64,000 nt of DNA from Gammaproteobacteria bacterium. Lineage in GTDB: Bacteria > Pseudomonadota > Gammaproteobacteria > SZUA-229. The stretch spans positions 62,001-126,000 of the forward strand of contig JAOUKV010000001.1 in NCBI GenBank assembly GCA_029882355.1. Reading direction: 5' to 3'. Below the pieces are notes generated by a model. That model saw only the letters and a program-made list of their open reading frames with translations. It ran no database searches and had not been told where the DNA came from. The translations under genes were made by a program, and so were the position numbers. How positions within the stretch are numbered: the stretch's first letter is position 1; each line of letters starts with the position of its first letter. Of this stretch, positions 9,201 through 18,110 are shown piece by piece.

Positions 9201-10764
9201 CTCGGTTAGGTACAGGTTCAACGATAATTTCTCCAGCATGGGGAAGCGCAGCCATCAATTCAGAATTGATGGTGGCAAGATCGCTGGATTCCGGCACAGA
9301 CACATAAAGATCATATGGGATATGTATTGCTTCCAGATGAGAGGCAAATTCATTCAGCATTTCTGTGTAATGGAGATGCAAATGAATCGCTACAGAGACC
9401 TCCGTGCCAAGTTCTTCAGCAATTGAATCCAACTGTGGATCAATATAGTGCGGTACAACTAAAAGTTTAGATAGAGTTACTGAATCCATTTCAGTAATAG
9501 TATCTTGGTGCATCGCTCGCCTTAACCTTATCTTGACTCCCGCAATACCCTCTTTACGAATAACATTTACTGATTTATGAAACGTAGACTGTAGTCCGCC
9601 CCCTTTTTTCAAAATATAAGGCAGTATAAAGATTACACTGAACACTTTTCGAATGGTTGTAGTCACAAATCGTAATGGCGCAGTTATGCGCCAGCTTCTG
9701 CTTCCACGAATCTCTGCAATTGAATCATTCAGACTGGCAATCTGACCATCGCGTTCAGCTATAGCCTGATCGCGTTCAGCTATAGCCTGATCGCGTTCAT
9801 CTACAGCCTGAGTGAGAGTATCAATCTGTCTATTACATTCGACTACAACCTGATCGCGTTCATCTACAGCCTGGCCTAAACTTTTAGTTTTGATCACGAA
9901 CTTATCAGCAAGAATCAAAGACGACTTAAGACGGTCGAATTCTTTTGACCATTGAACAATCAAATCATGAAAATCTGGATCATTGACTTTTACTCGATCC
10001 GAAACCACATCCAAAAGAGCAGCGTATATCTCATAGACCAATGGAGGGCATGTATCATCAAGCAACAAATCGCTCAACTTGTATGTCGTATGGCGTAATG
10101 TCTCATCAAGAAAATCGTTTTTGTAAATTTGCAGTGCTGTCGTATCAACCTCAAGTTCCAGAGTTTTTGCTATCCGCTTTAACTCTCGCTCAGGCGACTG
10201 CATCAGGCGGTCATAATCAACAAACATCCGCTTATCACCAGCGCTGCCGGTTAAACTCGTGATTACATGACCTACCCACAACAGATAACTATGCTCCATT
10301 TCAATGCCGTCACGTTCAGCCAAAGACTTGGCCACACTAAGTGGATGGCGCACGGCAATGACATAGCTCACATCAAATTGACAGTGGCTAAACACCTCTT
10401 TCCAGAAAGGCAGTAACTTTGCCACACGTGGGTCTTTGAAACCAAATATGGACGCACTACAGACTTTCTGGCGAAGTAACTCGACCGCACGGTGGTAATA
10501 TCCTTGCTTGTGTAAAGTCTTCACATCGATAGAGTCAATCGCAGCAAGATGATACCAATCACTGTTAATAGCACTCAGCATCTCGACATCTAGCACATTG
10601 ATATCAATATCTTCCCAAAAGCCTTTATCATTGACCCCCTCTAAGGCTCCATACAGCGTATCACCAAGATTCACTCCCAACACTTGCAGGCCGCGCGTAA
10701 TAACACTTGTGCCACTGCGATGCATTCCTAATACAACAATCAATTTTTTATTCTTCACGGCCAT
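6223..10764 (-). CDS. Giant multidomain glycan enzyme (sulfotransferase-, RgpF-, WbsX- and GT2-like)
   Basis: About 1513 aa from ATG 10764, which lies 13 bases after the wzt stop behind an AAGAGA; a longer start at 10821 would overlap wzt by 44 bases. Parts in order: residues 1-290 sulfotransferase-like with P-loop GMHRSGTS near residue 13; 290-350 coiled coil of AERDQ-type repeats; 355-365 SWRITAPLRF, a signature often found in large glycosyltransferases; 450-650 RgpF-like (rhamnan synthesis F; NRGKDIAPL); 715-1060 WbsX-like (LSYYLPQFHP, WANENWTRRWDG, NAWNEWAEG); 1240-1500 divergent GT2-like with DFDDLL. It follows the ABC transporter genes, so it probably assembles or decorates the exported glycan. 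The sulfotransferase-like part suggests sulfation, which is not proven. Confidence 0.85.
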   Translation of the reverse strand: MAVKNKKLIVVLGMHRSGTSVITRGLQVLGVNLGDTLYGALEGVNDKGFWEDIDINVLDVEMLSAINSDWYHLAAIDSIDVKTLHKQGYYHRAVELLRQKVCSASIFGFKDPRVAKLLPFWKEVFSHCQFDVSYVIAVRHPLSVAKSLAERDGIEMEHSYLLWVGHVITSLTGSAGDKRMFVDYDRLMQSPERELKRIAKTLELEVDTTALQIYKNDFLDETLRHTTYKLSDLLLDDTCPPLVYEIYAALLDVVSDRVKVNDPDFHDLIVQWSKEFDRLKSSLILADKFVIKTKSLGQAVDERDQVVVECNRQIDTLTQAVDERDQAIAERDQAIAERDGQIASLNDSIAEIRGSRSWRITAPLRFVTTTIRKVFSVIFILPYILKKGGGLQSTFHKSVNVIRKEGIAGVKIRLRRAMHQDTITEMDSVTLSKLLVVPHYIDPQLDSIAEELGTEVSVAIHLHLHYTEMLNEFASHLEAIHIPYDLYVSVPESSDLATINSELMAALPHAGEIIVEPVPNRGKDIAPLIIQFGERLSQYEIIGHFHADKSPRNSDMADWCTDILDLLIGPHGSCGGRVAHIVELLQSTAKIVFPEGRTELIKDCSGWSANYDLAKQLLEKYTQFHIHDFPVVEFPEGPMFWARAECLKDFLGLPLNYSDFPSEPMAGDGTLVHVLQRLILIFMSEYQGKYISIYKGDSIRDYRYYEEQQDYSSSIIHSDIKVLSYYLPQFHPTPENDLWHGKGFTEWTKVRAANPLFDGHYQQHIPHSDIGYYLLDSPDVLRHQAELMRQAGVHGQVFYHYWFSGKLILEEPARLLLDNPDINMPFCFCWANENWTRRWDGNESEILLGQNYSTQDAQDFIQYLIPFFKDPRYIKIDDRPVLFVYRPSSIPNSQEYLDIWETECAKVGIKLPYVVAVLTRGASNPKDFGMDAGVERNLHDWTDGAVPEKKNTLLNYQPINGSVLSYDEVANFYTEQKDVKDFTYFRSLVPIWDNTARYGSDAYVLHGSTPELFQEWLESTIAYTKSTLQPDRQFVLVNAWNEWAEGAHLEPDTRYGYSYLNSVGRALSGITYSGDLNLSCSLPAGIKVCLSFSDNILDQLQKDNELKKRFIFHLSRSSVFNVCSVSTNALELMKDLSITVQPESDDADFFMEFRQIALFDSLLIEKMIQMACESGSAVIANSYDGNSPLIEVTDNGSVHSNVRNTAPLLLSPKVSIRSGYKNFRMRTDARCFVAQPSTLEAGERPAVTTIIRFHKSANISDLKNALYCLSAMQDCIVVPLIAVQDLDEQQITMLENVLDDFSWIDGFEPQIHHYHSPNGNGDLRSKMLNESLKKVSTHYAAVLDFDDLLMSHAYSWLVGRLKKTGKAISFGRVYSTSYNGATGVCMERKKEYSYGHSYEDFIGSNHAPIHSFMLDMDMLNLDDIIYYDDHRYMEDYFLTLQLFTQDNADWTGLKEDLYIGDYIHSVDRKHTLAFNNEVERRAVLADPEYKVCENRICDMRKSLKNTDSNTGSV
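9751..9813. repeat. Tandem 21-bp repeats in the coiled coil of the giant glycan enzyme
   Basis: GCGTTCAGCTATAGCCTGATC occurs twice back to back (9751-9771, 9772-9792) and a third, diverged copy follows (9793-9813); a further related copy begins near 9855. On the coding strand they encode DQAIAER-type heptads. They set the length of the coiled-coil spacer between the sulfotransferase-like and glycosyltransferase-like parts. Confidence 0.8.
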
Positions 10765-10777
10765 CACATCTCTTTTT

Positions 10778-12172
10778 TCAAATCTGCTCTTGCTGCAATT
10801 CAAACTCTGGATAACAGCCAAAATCGATAATCCCAGTCGTCAAGTTCTCTGTATCGGGTAAAACCCTAAACATCGCGATATCAACCAAGCGATGAAGGTA
10901 CGTTTCACTATCATCAACATTACCAACCACACCTGCATTTAGAAAATACACGCCTGGATTCAAAGCGCAGCGAAATTGGAACTCTACTCGATAGTTTTCT
11001 CCCTCTTTAACGAATGCCAGACTATCTTTGACTGTGCTAGCTGATACCCCTCCTCCCAACTCCACTCCTGATGTAGTTTTGATGAGCATACCAAAAGTCA
11101 CATTAGTTACACTCTTGCTAAACTGCACAGTGTAGGTATAACGATAAACCACTCCTCGAACTAAGTTGTTTACTTGCTCACCCGCCAAGGTTAATACCGC
11201 AGGGGCTTCAATATTTGCACCGTTGGTTTCGTACTCGATGGTACTGCTTGGTTTGAGATTGGGATCAAAATATTCTTGTTGTTCCTGCGGACGCTTAGTT
11301 GATGAATGTTCATCATGTGATGTGTTATTGTCGGCACTAGCCATTGTCTCAAGCGGCTCATCCGTAGTTCGAATTTGCTCCCGAATTTCTTCATGCTTAT
11401 CCGCAGGGGCATAGAGCAATTTTTGATAACGACCCACAATTTGCTTAGGGACACCAACAGCTATTTTTTCACCCGCATCCATCAATACAGCACGGTCACA
11501 TAGCTCAACTATAGTGGCACCCGAGTGAGACACAAACAGTATGGTCGCCCCGCTGGCACGAATGGCTTCGATACGGGAAAAACATTTGCGCTGGAATAAT
11601 TCGTCCCCCACAGATAGGGCTTCATCGACAATCAGAATCTCTGGGTCTACGTTGATAGCAACCGCAAATGCCAGCCTCACCATCATCCCACTGGAATAGG
11701 TCTTAACAGGCTGTTCGATGAATTCCCCAATGTCTGCAAAGGTAGCAATTTCATCAAAGCGAGCGTCAATTTCTTCGTTGCTTAAGCCCAGTACAGAGGC
11801 ATTCATGTACACATTCTCGCGCCCAGTAAACTCAGGGTTGAAACCAGATCCTAGTTCTAACAGAGCAGCAATACGACCGTAAGTATTTACCGTGCCGGCA
11901 GTAGGAGTGAGTGTGCCACAAATAATTTGCAGCAAAGTAGACTTGCCACTACCATTACGGCCAATAATACCAACAGCATCACCTCTTTTCACTTCAAAAG
12001 AGACATCTTCAAGCGCCCAGAATTCTTTGAAGTATTGCTTATCCGCTCTACCAAGAATGCGCCTAACTTTTGGCATAACAAACTGTTTGAGCCTATCGCT
12101 CGGAGTAGCGTATATCTCGTAGCACTTACTTATGTTCGTAACTCGGATAGCAATATCAGAGGACATCTGCAA
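10778..12172 (-). CDS. wzt: O-antigen/polysaccharide ABC transporter ATP-binding protein with C-terminal Wzt domain
   Basis: A 464-aa ATPase. Walker A is GRNGSGKS (about residue 74), the signature is TYSSGM, Walker B is ILIVDEALSVGD, and GRIAALLELGSGFNPEFTGREN is the conserved stretch of the polysaccharide-export ABC subfamily. After a polar, low-complexity linker (about residues 265-310) comes a beta-rich C-terminal domain like Wzt_C, which in known systems recognises the finished, capped chain before export. The C-terminal domain makes this more likely an O-antigen exporter than a capsule KpsT type. It overlaps the permease gene by 17 bases. It powers export of undecaprenyl-linked glycan across the inner membrane. 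Confidence 0.92.
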   Translation of the reverse strand: MQMSSDIAIRVTNISKCYEIYATPSDRLKQFVMPKVRRILGRADKQYFKEFWALEDVSFEVKRGDAVGIIGRNGSGKSTLLQIICGTLTPTAGTVNTYGRIAALLELGSGFNPEFTGRENVYMNASVLGLSNEEIDARFDEIATFADIGEFIEQPVKTYSSGMMVRLAFAVAINVDPEILIVDEALSVGDELFQRKCFSRIEAIRASGATILFVSHSGATIVELCDRAVLMDAGEKIAVGVPKQIVGRYQKLLYAPADKHEEIREQIRTTDEPLETMASADNNTSHDEHSSTKRPQEQQEYFDPNLKPSSTIEYETNGANIEAPAVLTLAGEQVNNLVRGVVYRYTYTVQFSKSVTNVTFGMLIKTTSGVELGGGVSASTVKDSLAFVKEGENYRVEFQFRCALNPGVYFLNAGVVGNVDDSETYLHRLVDIAMFRVLPDTENLTTGIIDFGCYPEFELQQEQI

Positions 12173-12983
12173 ATCCTTTACGAGTTTTCTGAAACCAGGA
12201 AAAACCAGCCCAGGCCACCAATATACTCACGATGTACGCAACAATCAGTCCTGTCCAATTAGGCATGTTCCCCCACATCAATACATCACGTGCTTGTTCG
12301 ATTACGAAAGTCAGCGGGTTTAAATAAATCATTGTTTGATAGGGTTCTGGCAACCTTGAAGCAGGGTAAAAAATTGGTGACATAAATAGCAGTATGGTTA
12401 CTAATACGCCCGTCATTTGCCCTATGTCTCTAATATATACCCCCAGTGAAGCCAGCATCCAGGAAATCCCCAATGAAAACAACACTAACGGAATAAGTAT
12501 CAAAGGCAGAAAAATAAACGTCCATTGCAGAGAATAGTTCACAGCGAGATAAAATATTCCCCACACCAACATACTTATACAGGCATGAAATAATGTTGAT
12601 CCCAATACAATCCAGGGCAGTATTTCCAAAGGAAAGACAACTTTCTTTACATAGTTAACATTTCGCAACATTAAAGTTGGAGAATTATTCATGCTTTCCG
12701 CTAAAATACCGTGAACAATCATGCCAATAAAAAGAACCAACGCAAATTCTGTTTTGCTATCCGAACCCACATTCCACTTCATCTGAAAGACAGTACTAAA
12801 AACCACTGTATATACAGCTAACATAATAAGAGGGTTGAAAAATGACCAGGCGATGCCCAACATGGAACCACGATATCGGCCGATAACCTCGCGTTTTGTC
12901 ATTTGAATAATTAAATTTCGATGACGCAAAACACTACTGAGCATTTCAAATACTGAAGTTTTATGTTTAACGTTAGGATTCAC
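12156..12983 (-). CDS. wzm: O-antigen/polysaccharide ABC transporter permease
   Basis: A 275-aa ABC-2 type permease with six predicted membrane helices. The cytoplasmic N-terminus has the TKREVIGRYRGSMLGIAWSF segment that defines the polysaccharide-export permease group, and the C-terminus has the PLTFVIEQARDVLMWG stretch seen in Wzm/RfbD-type proteins. It overlaps rfbD by 4 bases upstream and wzt by 17 bases downstream, so transporter and dTDP-rhamnose synthesis are co-transcribed. It forms the membrane channel for the Wzt ATPase. Confidence 0.93.
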   Translation of the reverse strand: MNPNVKHKTSVFEMLSSVLRHRNLIIQMTKREVIGRYRGSMLGIAWSFFNPLIMLAVYTVVFSTVFQMKWNVGSDSKTEFALVLFIGMIVHGILAESMNNSPTLMLRNVNYVKKVVFPLEILPWIVLGSTLFHACISMLVWGIFYLAVNYSLQWTFIFLPLILIPLVLFSLGISWMLASLGVYIRDIGQMTGVLVTILLFMSPIFYPASRLPEPYQTMIYLNPLTFVIEQARDVLMWGNMPNWTGLIVAYIVSILVAWAGFSWFQKTRKGFADVL

Positions 12984-13867
12984 GCTAATTCCTCAATGCA
13001 CAATTCAAGTGCTATTTTCCAATCAGGCATTTTTACATCAAATGTATTTTCTAACTTAGTACATCGCAATTGTGAATTCATTGGCCTGCTTGCTGGCGTA
13101 GGATAGTCAGTTGTTGGAATTGCCTTAATATCTTTAATTTTTAAATGCTGATCTAAAGTCTTACTCGTCACATCAACAATCTCTTTAGTGAAACCATGCC
13201 AGCTCGTATTAGCAGAAGTAGTAAGGTGATACAAATCAGAAGAAAAAACACCTTTCTGCTTTTCTCTCAGCGCCTGTTGCAAACATAATGCTGTAGTTTC
13301 AGCAATTAGCCTGGCTGAAGTAGGCGAACCAATTTGGTCAGCAACAATGCTCAACTCTTCTCTTTCTTTTGCAAGTTTTAGAATCGTTAATAAGAAGTTA
13401 TGCGCTCTCGATGCGTAGACCCAGGAGGTGCGAAAAATTAAATAATCACAACCTGAGGATTGTATAACTTGCTCTCCCTCCAGCTTAGTTCGACCATAAG
13501 CATTGATTGGGTTAGGCGCATCCGTCTCATCATACGGACCTTTTTTTGTTCCATCAAAAATATAATCTGTTGAATAATGTATAAGCAATGCTTTTATTTT
13601 CAAAGCCTCTTCTGCAAGCACACCAGGCGCAACAGTATTAATAGTTAATGCCAGACTCTCTTCTTCTTCAGCTTTATCTACTGCGGTATATGCGGCCGCA
13701 TTAACAATCACGTCTGGCTTTATTGATTGAACAATTTCCCTCAGACTCTCTGGTTTGGAAAAGTCGGCCACATCATATTCCAAAGCAATAACTTCACCTT
13801 GTGGCTGCAGTGAGCGATTTAACTCCCACCCAACTTGTCCATTTTTGCCAAATAAAAGAATTTTCAT
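12980..13867 (-). CDS. rfbD: dTDP-4-dehydrorhamnose reductase
   Basis: A 295-aa reductase that carries out the last step of dTDP-L-rhamnose synthesis, using NAD(P)H to reduce dTDP-4-dehydro-L-rhamnose. GKNGQVGWEL is the N-terminal Rossmann motif, VNAAAYTAVDKAEEE is the family hallmark, STDYIFDG carries the catalytic Thr/Asp region, and YGRTKLEGE the YxxxK. Length is normal. The start codon overlaps the rfbC stop by 4 bases and its stop overlaps wzm by 4 bases, so it sits inside a tightly packed operon rfbBACD-wzm-wzt. Confidence 0.95.
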   Translation of the reverse strand: MKILLFGKNGQVGWELNRSLQPQGEVIALEYDVADFSKPESLREIVQSIKPDVIVNAAAYTAVDKAEEEESLALTINTVAPGVLAEEALKIKALLIHYSTDYIFDGTKKGPYDETDAPNPINAYGRTKLEGEQVIQSSGCDYLIFRTSWVYASRAHNFLLTILKLAKEREELSIVADQIGSPTSARLIAETTALCLQQALREKQKGVFSSDLYHLTTSANTSWHGFTKEIVDVTSKTLDQHLKIKDIKAIPTTDYPTPASRPMNSQLRCTKLENTFDVKMPDWKIALELCIEELA

Positions 13868-14412
13868 TCAAACAAATCCGCCTGCTTAAATAATTGTCCA
13901 TTCGCATCCTTATCTGAAACTAAGGGTGAACCACCAAACTGCCAATCTATTGACAAGCCATCATCATCCCAGCGAATACAACGCTCATATTCTGGCGCAT
14001 AATAATCTGTTGTTTTATACAGAAATTCCGCTTCATCGGATAAAACAACGAAACCATGCGCAAAACCTTCTGGCATCCAGAACTGACGTTTATTTTCTGC
14101 TGACAAATGCACTCCTTGCCACTGACCAAAAGTTTCAGATGATTTTCTGAGATCAACGGCAACATCAAACACTTCGCCTCGAACTACTCTAACCAGCTTT
14201 CCTTGTGGTTGTTTTATCTGGTAATGCAGGCCTCGTAAAACGCCTTTTGTAGATTTGGAGTGATTATCTTGGACAAACTCATCAGTAACACCAGTTAGTT
14301 CTTTAAAGATTTTATTATTAAAACTCTCAAAGAAAAAACCACGTTCGTCACCAAACACTTTGGGTTCAATAATTAATAAATCAGGAATTCCCGTGGTTAT
14401 GACTTTCATCAA
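13864..14412 (-). CDS. rfbC: dTDP-4-dehydrorhamnose 3,5-epimerase
   Basis: A 182-aa cupin-fold epimerase, the third step of dTDP-L-rhamnose synthesis. Diagnostic segments are [21 protein letters not shown] with the catalytic His, [19 protein letters not shown], and PEGFAHGF. Length fits the family. It overlaps rfbA and rfbD by 4 bases on each side. Confidence 0.96.
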   Translation of the reverse strand: MMKVITTGIPDLLIIEPKVFGDERGFFFESFNNKIFKELTGVTDEFVQDNHSKSTKGVLRGLHYQIKQPQGKLVRVVRGEVFDVAVDLRKSSETFGQWQGVHLSAENKRQFWMPEGFAHGFVVLSDEAEFLYKTTDYYAPEYERCIRWDDDGLSIDWQFGGSPLVSDKDANGQLFKQADLFE

Positions 14413-15296
14413 GTTAAAACTTCTTCGCCTGCACGACGAATTAAATACTGTCCATACTGATTTTTCTTTAGGGGTTGAGCCAGCTCTATTAGTTTTTCTT
14501 TACTGATATAACCCATCTCATAGGCAATCTCTTCGATACAGGCTACTTTCAATCCCTGTCGATTTTCGATGGTTTGTATAAAGTTTGATGCCTCTAATAA
14601 GCTTTCGTGTGTACCTGTATCCAGCCACGCATAACCACGCCCCATCAGCTCAACTTTTAGATCACCCTGTTCAAGATATTTTTGATTAACTGTAGTAATT
14701 TCAAGCTCACCACGTTCTGACGGTTCTATCTGTTTTGCAATTTCTACCACATTATTAGGGTAAAAATACAAGCCTACAACTGCATAGTGACTCTTGGGTT
14801 TTTCTGGCTTCTCTTCAATGCTTAAGACATTACCATTAGCATCAAATTCAGCCACACCGTATCGCTCAGGATCTTTAACAAAGTAACCAAATACCGTGGC
14901 TTTTTTATCCTCGGTAACATTTGCGATTGAATTTGCCAGCATAGTTGTTAAGCCATGCCCATAAAAAATATTATCACCCAGCACTAAACAAACATCGTCA
15001 TCGCCGATAAAGTCTTCGCCTAATATAAAAGCTTGTGCTAGACCATCCGGCGAAGGTTGTTCAATATAAGAAAACTTCATACCAATGTGACTGCCATCAC
15101 CCAGTAATTTTTCAAACTGAGGCAGGTCTTCCGGGGTTGAGATAATCAATACTTCGGTAATCCCTGACAACATAAGCACTGACAAAGGATAATAAATCAT
15201 TGGTTTATCGTAAATTGGTGTTAGTTGTTTACTGACACCCTGGGTAATGGGGTAAAGACGCGTGCCAGAACCGCCAGCTAAAATAATACCTTTCAT
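14409..15296 (-). CDS. rfbA: Glucose-1-phosphate thymidylyltransferase
   Basis: A 295-aa nucleotidyltransferase that joins dTTP and glucose-1-phosphate to give dTDP-glucose, the entry step to dTDP-L-rhamnose. [11 protein letters not shown] is the nucleotide-binding signature, [11 protein letters not shown] the sugar-phosphate lobe, and [10 protein letters not shown] and [19 protein letters not shown] are the conserved family blocks. Normal length. Its ATG shares the A of the rfbB stop codon (one-base overlap, TAATG). Confidence 0.96.
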   Translation of the reverse strand: MKGIILAGGSGTRLYPITQGVSKQLTPIYDKPMIYYPLSVLMLSGITEVLIISTPEDLPQFEKLLGDGSHIGMKFSYIEQPSPDGLAQAFILGEDFIGDDDVCLVLGDNIFYGHGLTTMLANSIANVTEDKKATVFGYFVKDPERYGVAEFDANGNVLSIEEKPEKPKSHYAVVGLYFYPNNVVEIAKQIEPSERGELEITTVNQKYLEQGDLKVELMGRGYAWLDTGTHESLLEASNFIQTIENRQGLKVACIEEIAYEMGYISKEKLIELAQPLKKNQYGQYLIRRAGEEVLT

Positions 15297-16357
15297 TAAT
15301 CTTCTTCTCCAAGACCCAGTCGTTCACCCTGGTAACTACCGTCGAGCACGTGCTGACACCATTCATCATTATCAAGGTACCAGTTGATAGTTTTTTCCAT
15401 GCCCGTTTCAAAAGTCTCTTCTGGTGTCCAGTCTAAATCTCTGGCAATTTTATCGGCATCAATCGCATAACGAACATCGTGGCCAGGACGATCAGAGACA
15501 TAAGTGATAAGCGACTCATGGGGTTTATAAGGTGATTCCGGAACGAGCTGATCAAGCAGTGTGCAAATAGTTTTAACTACTTCCAGATTTGTTTTTTCAT
15601 TGTGGCCACCAATATTGTAGGTCTCACCTGTTTTTCCCGTTTCCAATACCAGTCGCAAAGCACGAGCATGGTCATCCACGTGTAACCAATCGCGTATCTG
15701 AGAACCATCACCATAGATAGGCAGTGGCTTACCATCCAGCGCATTTAAGGTAACAAGTGGGATTAACTTTTCAGGGAACTGATAACCACCGTAATTATTG
15801 GAACAGTTGGTGATAACAATGGGCAGACCGTAAGTACGATACCATGCTCTAACTAAATGATCTGACGATGCCTTACTGGCTGAATACGGTGAACTGGGTT
15901 CATAACTGGTTTCTTCGGTAAAAAATCCATCAGCTTCTAAATCGCCATACACCTCATCAGTTGAAACATGATGAAACCTGAAAGCTGATTTTTTATCCAC
16001 ATCGAGTTGCTCCCAATATTTTTTTGCCACATCAAGCAAGATATAGGTGCCAACGATATTAGTCTGGATAAAATCGGCAGGGCCATCGATGGAGCGGTCA
16101 ACGTGTGATTCCGCCGCCAGATGCATAACGGCATCGGGCTGATATTGTTCGAAGATACGCTTAACGGCATCTGCGTCACAAATATCAGCATGTTCAAAAT
16201 GATAGCGAGGATGACTGGATACTTCAGCCAGTGACTCCAGATTACCGGCATAAGTCAGCGCATCCAGATTTATTACTTCGTGATCTGTATCTTTAATATA
16301 TTGACGTATAACTGCGGAACCAATGAAGCCCGCACCACCTGTTACAATTATTTTCAC
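15296..16357 (-). CDS. rfbB: dTDP-glucose 4,6-dehydratase
   Basis: A 353-aa extended SDR enzyme converting dTDP-glucose to dTDP-4-dehydro-6-deoxyglucose. [13 protein letters not shown] is the NAD-binding motif, [15 protein letters not shown] the family signature, [11 protein letters not shown] holds the Thr-Asp-Glu catalytic set, and [15 protein letters not shown] the YxxxK. It is the first gene of the packed rfbBACD-wzm-wzt operon; the promoter should lie in 16358-16528, where I see no convincing -35/-10 pair. Confidence 0.96.
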   Translation of the reverse strand: MKIIVTGGAGFIGSAVIRQYIKDTDHEVINLDALTYAGNLESLAEVSSHPRYHFEHADICDADAVKRIFEQYQPDAVMHLAAESHVDRSIDGPADFIQTNIVGTYILLDVAKKYWEQLDVDKKSAFRFHHVSTDEVYGDLEADGFFTEETSYEPSSPYSASKASSDHLVRAWYRTYGLPIVITNCSNNYGGYQFPEKLIPLVTLNALDGKPLPIYGDGSQIRDWLHVDDHARALRLVLETGKTGETYNIGGHNEKTNLEVVKTICTLLDQLVPESPYKPHESLITYVSDRPGHDVRYAIDADKIARDLDWTPEETFETGMEKTINWYLDNDEWCQHVLDGSYQGERLGLGEED

Positions 16358-16528
16358 TTAAACCTTCCGTTATCTATTTAAAACAACGAGTTGCGATCAC
16401 CAAATATAGACTCGGCAGCACTAGAGAAAATAAAGAGAAAAACAAAAAGGTGACTCTAATTCGCTCCCAACAGCCGACTTTTTATAAAAAGAAGACCTTG
16501 AAGTAACTCTACGACTTTAAGAATTTAA

Positions 16529-16604
16529 TGGTGGAGCTAAGCGGGATCGAACCGCTGACCTCAACACTGCCAGTGTTGCGCTCTCCCAGCTGAGCTATAG
16601 CCCC
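16529..16604 (-). tRNA. tRNA-Ala (anticodon GGC)
   Basis: Read on the minus strand, this 76-nt sequence folds into a full cloverleaf: acceptor GGGGCTA pairing with TAGCTCC (one G-T pair), D arm GCTC-AGCTGGGA-GAGC, anticodon stem CAACA/TGTTG with loop CTGGCAG (anticodon GGC), variable AGGTC, T arm with TTCGATC loop, and an encoded 3' CCA. It sits between gltX and rfbB, all on the minus strand, with a good promoter of its own. Its 3' end faces the glycan cluster, so it may mark the cluster border. Confidence 0.97.
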
Positions 16605-16618
16605 GTTTTGTGGCGTGG

Positions 16619-16647
16619 ACTATACCCGATTCACTTTTCAATGTAAA
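16619..16647 (-). promoter_or_regulatory. Sigma70-type promoter of tRNA-Ala
   Basis: On the minus strand, TTTACA (16647-16642) and TATAGT (16624-16619) are separated by exactly 17 bases; each matches the consensus at five of six positions. Transcription would begin a few bases before the tRNA 5' end. It shows that the tRNA does not depend on read-through from gltX. Confidence 0.7.
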
Positions 16648-16668
16648 CGAGTCAGCCCATTATCAGCC

Positions 16669-18066
16669 TTATTGGTTGGCGATATACACTAGCAATTTAT
16701 CGATTCTATCGAGAGTTTTTTTCTTGCCCAATAAATCCAGCGTGGTATCGATAGATGGAGACATGGTCGAACCAGTCACTGCAATACGTAACGGCATAGC
16801 CACTTTAGGAAAACCCACTTCCTGCTCGTTGACCACTTCCTGAACCACATGGTGGATATTATCGGCATACCACTCTTCCAGATTAGCCAGCTTTTCTCTG
16901 ATAGACACCAGTATTGCAGTCGTGCCTTCTTTAATATGTTTCTTCACTGACTTGGCATCGTACTCTTCAACTGACTCATAGAAGAAACGACTATTCTCGA
17001 CCATCTCTACCAAAGTCTTGCTGCGTTCGCGCAATAACAGGACGATTTCGACCAGCGCAGGACCAGTTTCTATCTTGATGCCGTGCTCCATCATGTAAAA
17101 AGCCAGCTGCTCAGCCACTTTGACGGGATCCAGACTCATCAAATATTGCTGATTCATCCACTGCAGCTTTTCTATGCTGAAATTCGACGAAGACTTATTG
17201 ATGTCCTTGATATCAAATTTCTCAATCATTTCTTCCAGGGTGAAAACTTCCTGATCTCCATGCGACCAGCCCAGACGAACCAGATAATTCAGCACCGCCT
17301 CGGCCAGATAACCTTCTTCATGATATTGCATAACGCTGACAGCACCGTGACGTTTGGACAATTTCTTGCCATCAGGACCATTGATCATCGGCAAATGCGC
17401 GTACTCGGGAATTTCAGCACCCAGCGCATTGAGGATATTGATCTGGCGTGGCGTGTTATTCAGATGATCATCGCCTCGAATCACGTGGGTGATTTTCATA
17501 TCCCAGTCATCCACTACCACGGTCAAATTATAAGTAGGTGTTTTATCTGAACGTTCAATAATCAGGTCATCCAGCTCCTGATTTTTTATCACTACGGTGC
17601 CACGCACGTGATCGGTAATGGTGACTTCGCCATCCAGCGGATTGGCAAAACGAATCACCGTGTCATCAGCAGCCGCCAAACCTTCTTCACGACAACAGCC
17701 ATCATATTTTGGTTTTTGCTTGTTCGCCATTTGCTCTGCACGAAGCTCATCGAGACGCTCTCTGGAGCAATTGCAGTGATAAGCATGGCCATTGTCCAGT
17801 AACTGCTGGATTACTTCTTTATAACGATCAAAGCGCTGCGTCTGATAAAAAGGCCCTTCATCGTGCTCCATGCCCAACCATTCCATACCATCAATAATGG
17901 CGTCAACTGCTTCATCCGTTGAGCGTTCGCGATCGGTATCTTCGATTCGAAGAATGAATTCACCGCCCATTTTTTTAGCGTATAACCATGAAAACAGGGA
18001 AGTGCGCGCACCACCGATGTGGAGATAACCGGTGGGGCTTGGAGCAAAACGAGTGCGGACTGTCAT
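16669..18066 (-). CDS. gltX: Glutamyl-tRNA synthetase
   Basis: A 465-aa class I aminoacyl-tRNA synthetase attaching glutamate to tRNA-Glu. RFAPSPTGYLHIGGAR contains the HIGH-type motif (HIGG, residues 16-19), KKLSKRHGAVSV near residue 236 is the KMSKS-type loop, and CNC...CC (about residues 99-126) is the zinc site typical of bacterial GluRS. Length is normal. It stands alone: fcl ends 44 bases upstream on the same strand and a tRNA-Ala gene follows. Confidence 0.96.
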   Translation of the reverse strand: MTVRTRFAPSPTGYLHIGGARTSLFSWLYAKKMGGEFILRIEDTDRERSTDEAVDAIIDGMEWLGMEHDEGPFYQTQRFDRYKEVIQQLLDNGHAYHCNCSRERLDELRAEQMANKQKPKYDGCCREEGLAAADDTVIRFANPLDGEVTITDHVRGTVVIKNQELDDLIIERSDKTPTYNLTVVVDDWDMKITHVIRGDDHLNNTPRQINILNALGAEIPEYAHLPMINGPDGKKLSKRHGAVSVMQYHEEGYLAEAVLNYLVRLGWSHGDQEVFTLEEMIEKFDIKDINKSSSNFSIEKLQWMNQQYLMSLDPVKVAEQLAFYMMEHGIKIETGPALVEIVLLLRERSKTLVEMVENSRFFYESVEEYDAKSVKKHIKEGTTAILVSIREKLANLEEWYADNIHHVVQEVVNEQEVGFPKVAMPLRIAVTGSTMSPSIDTTLDLLGKKKTLDRIDKLLVYIANQ

Positions 18067-18110
18067 AATGTTTTTTCTGTAAGTTAACTATTTAAAAGAA
18101 CTGGCAACAA

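Noticed and set aside
17083-17550. 155-aa plus-strand frame
   Set aside because: It lies fully inside gltX on the other strand and shows no family features.
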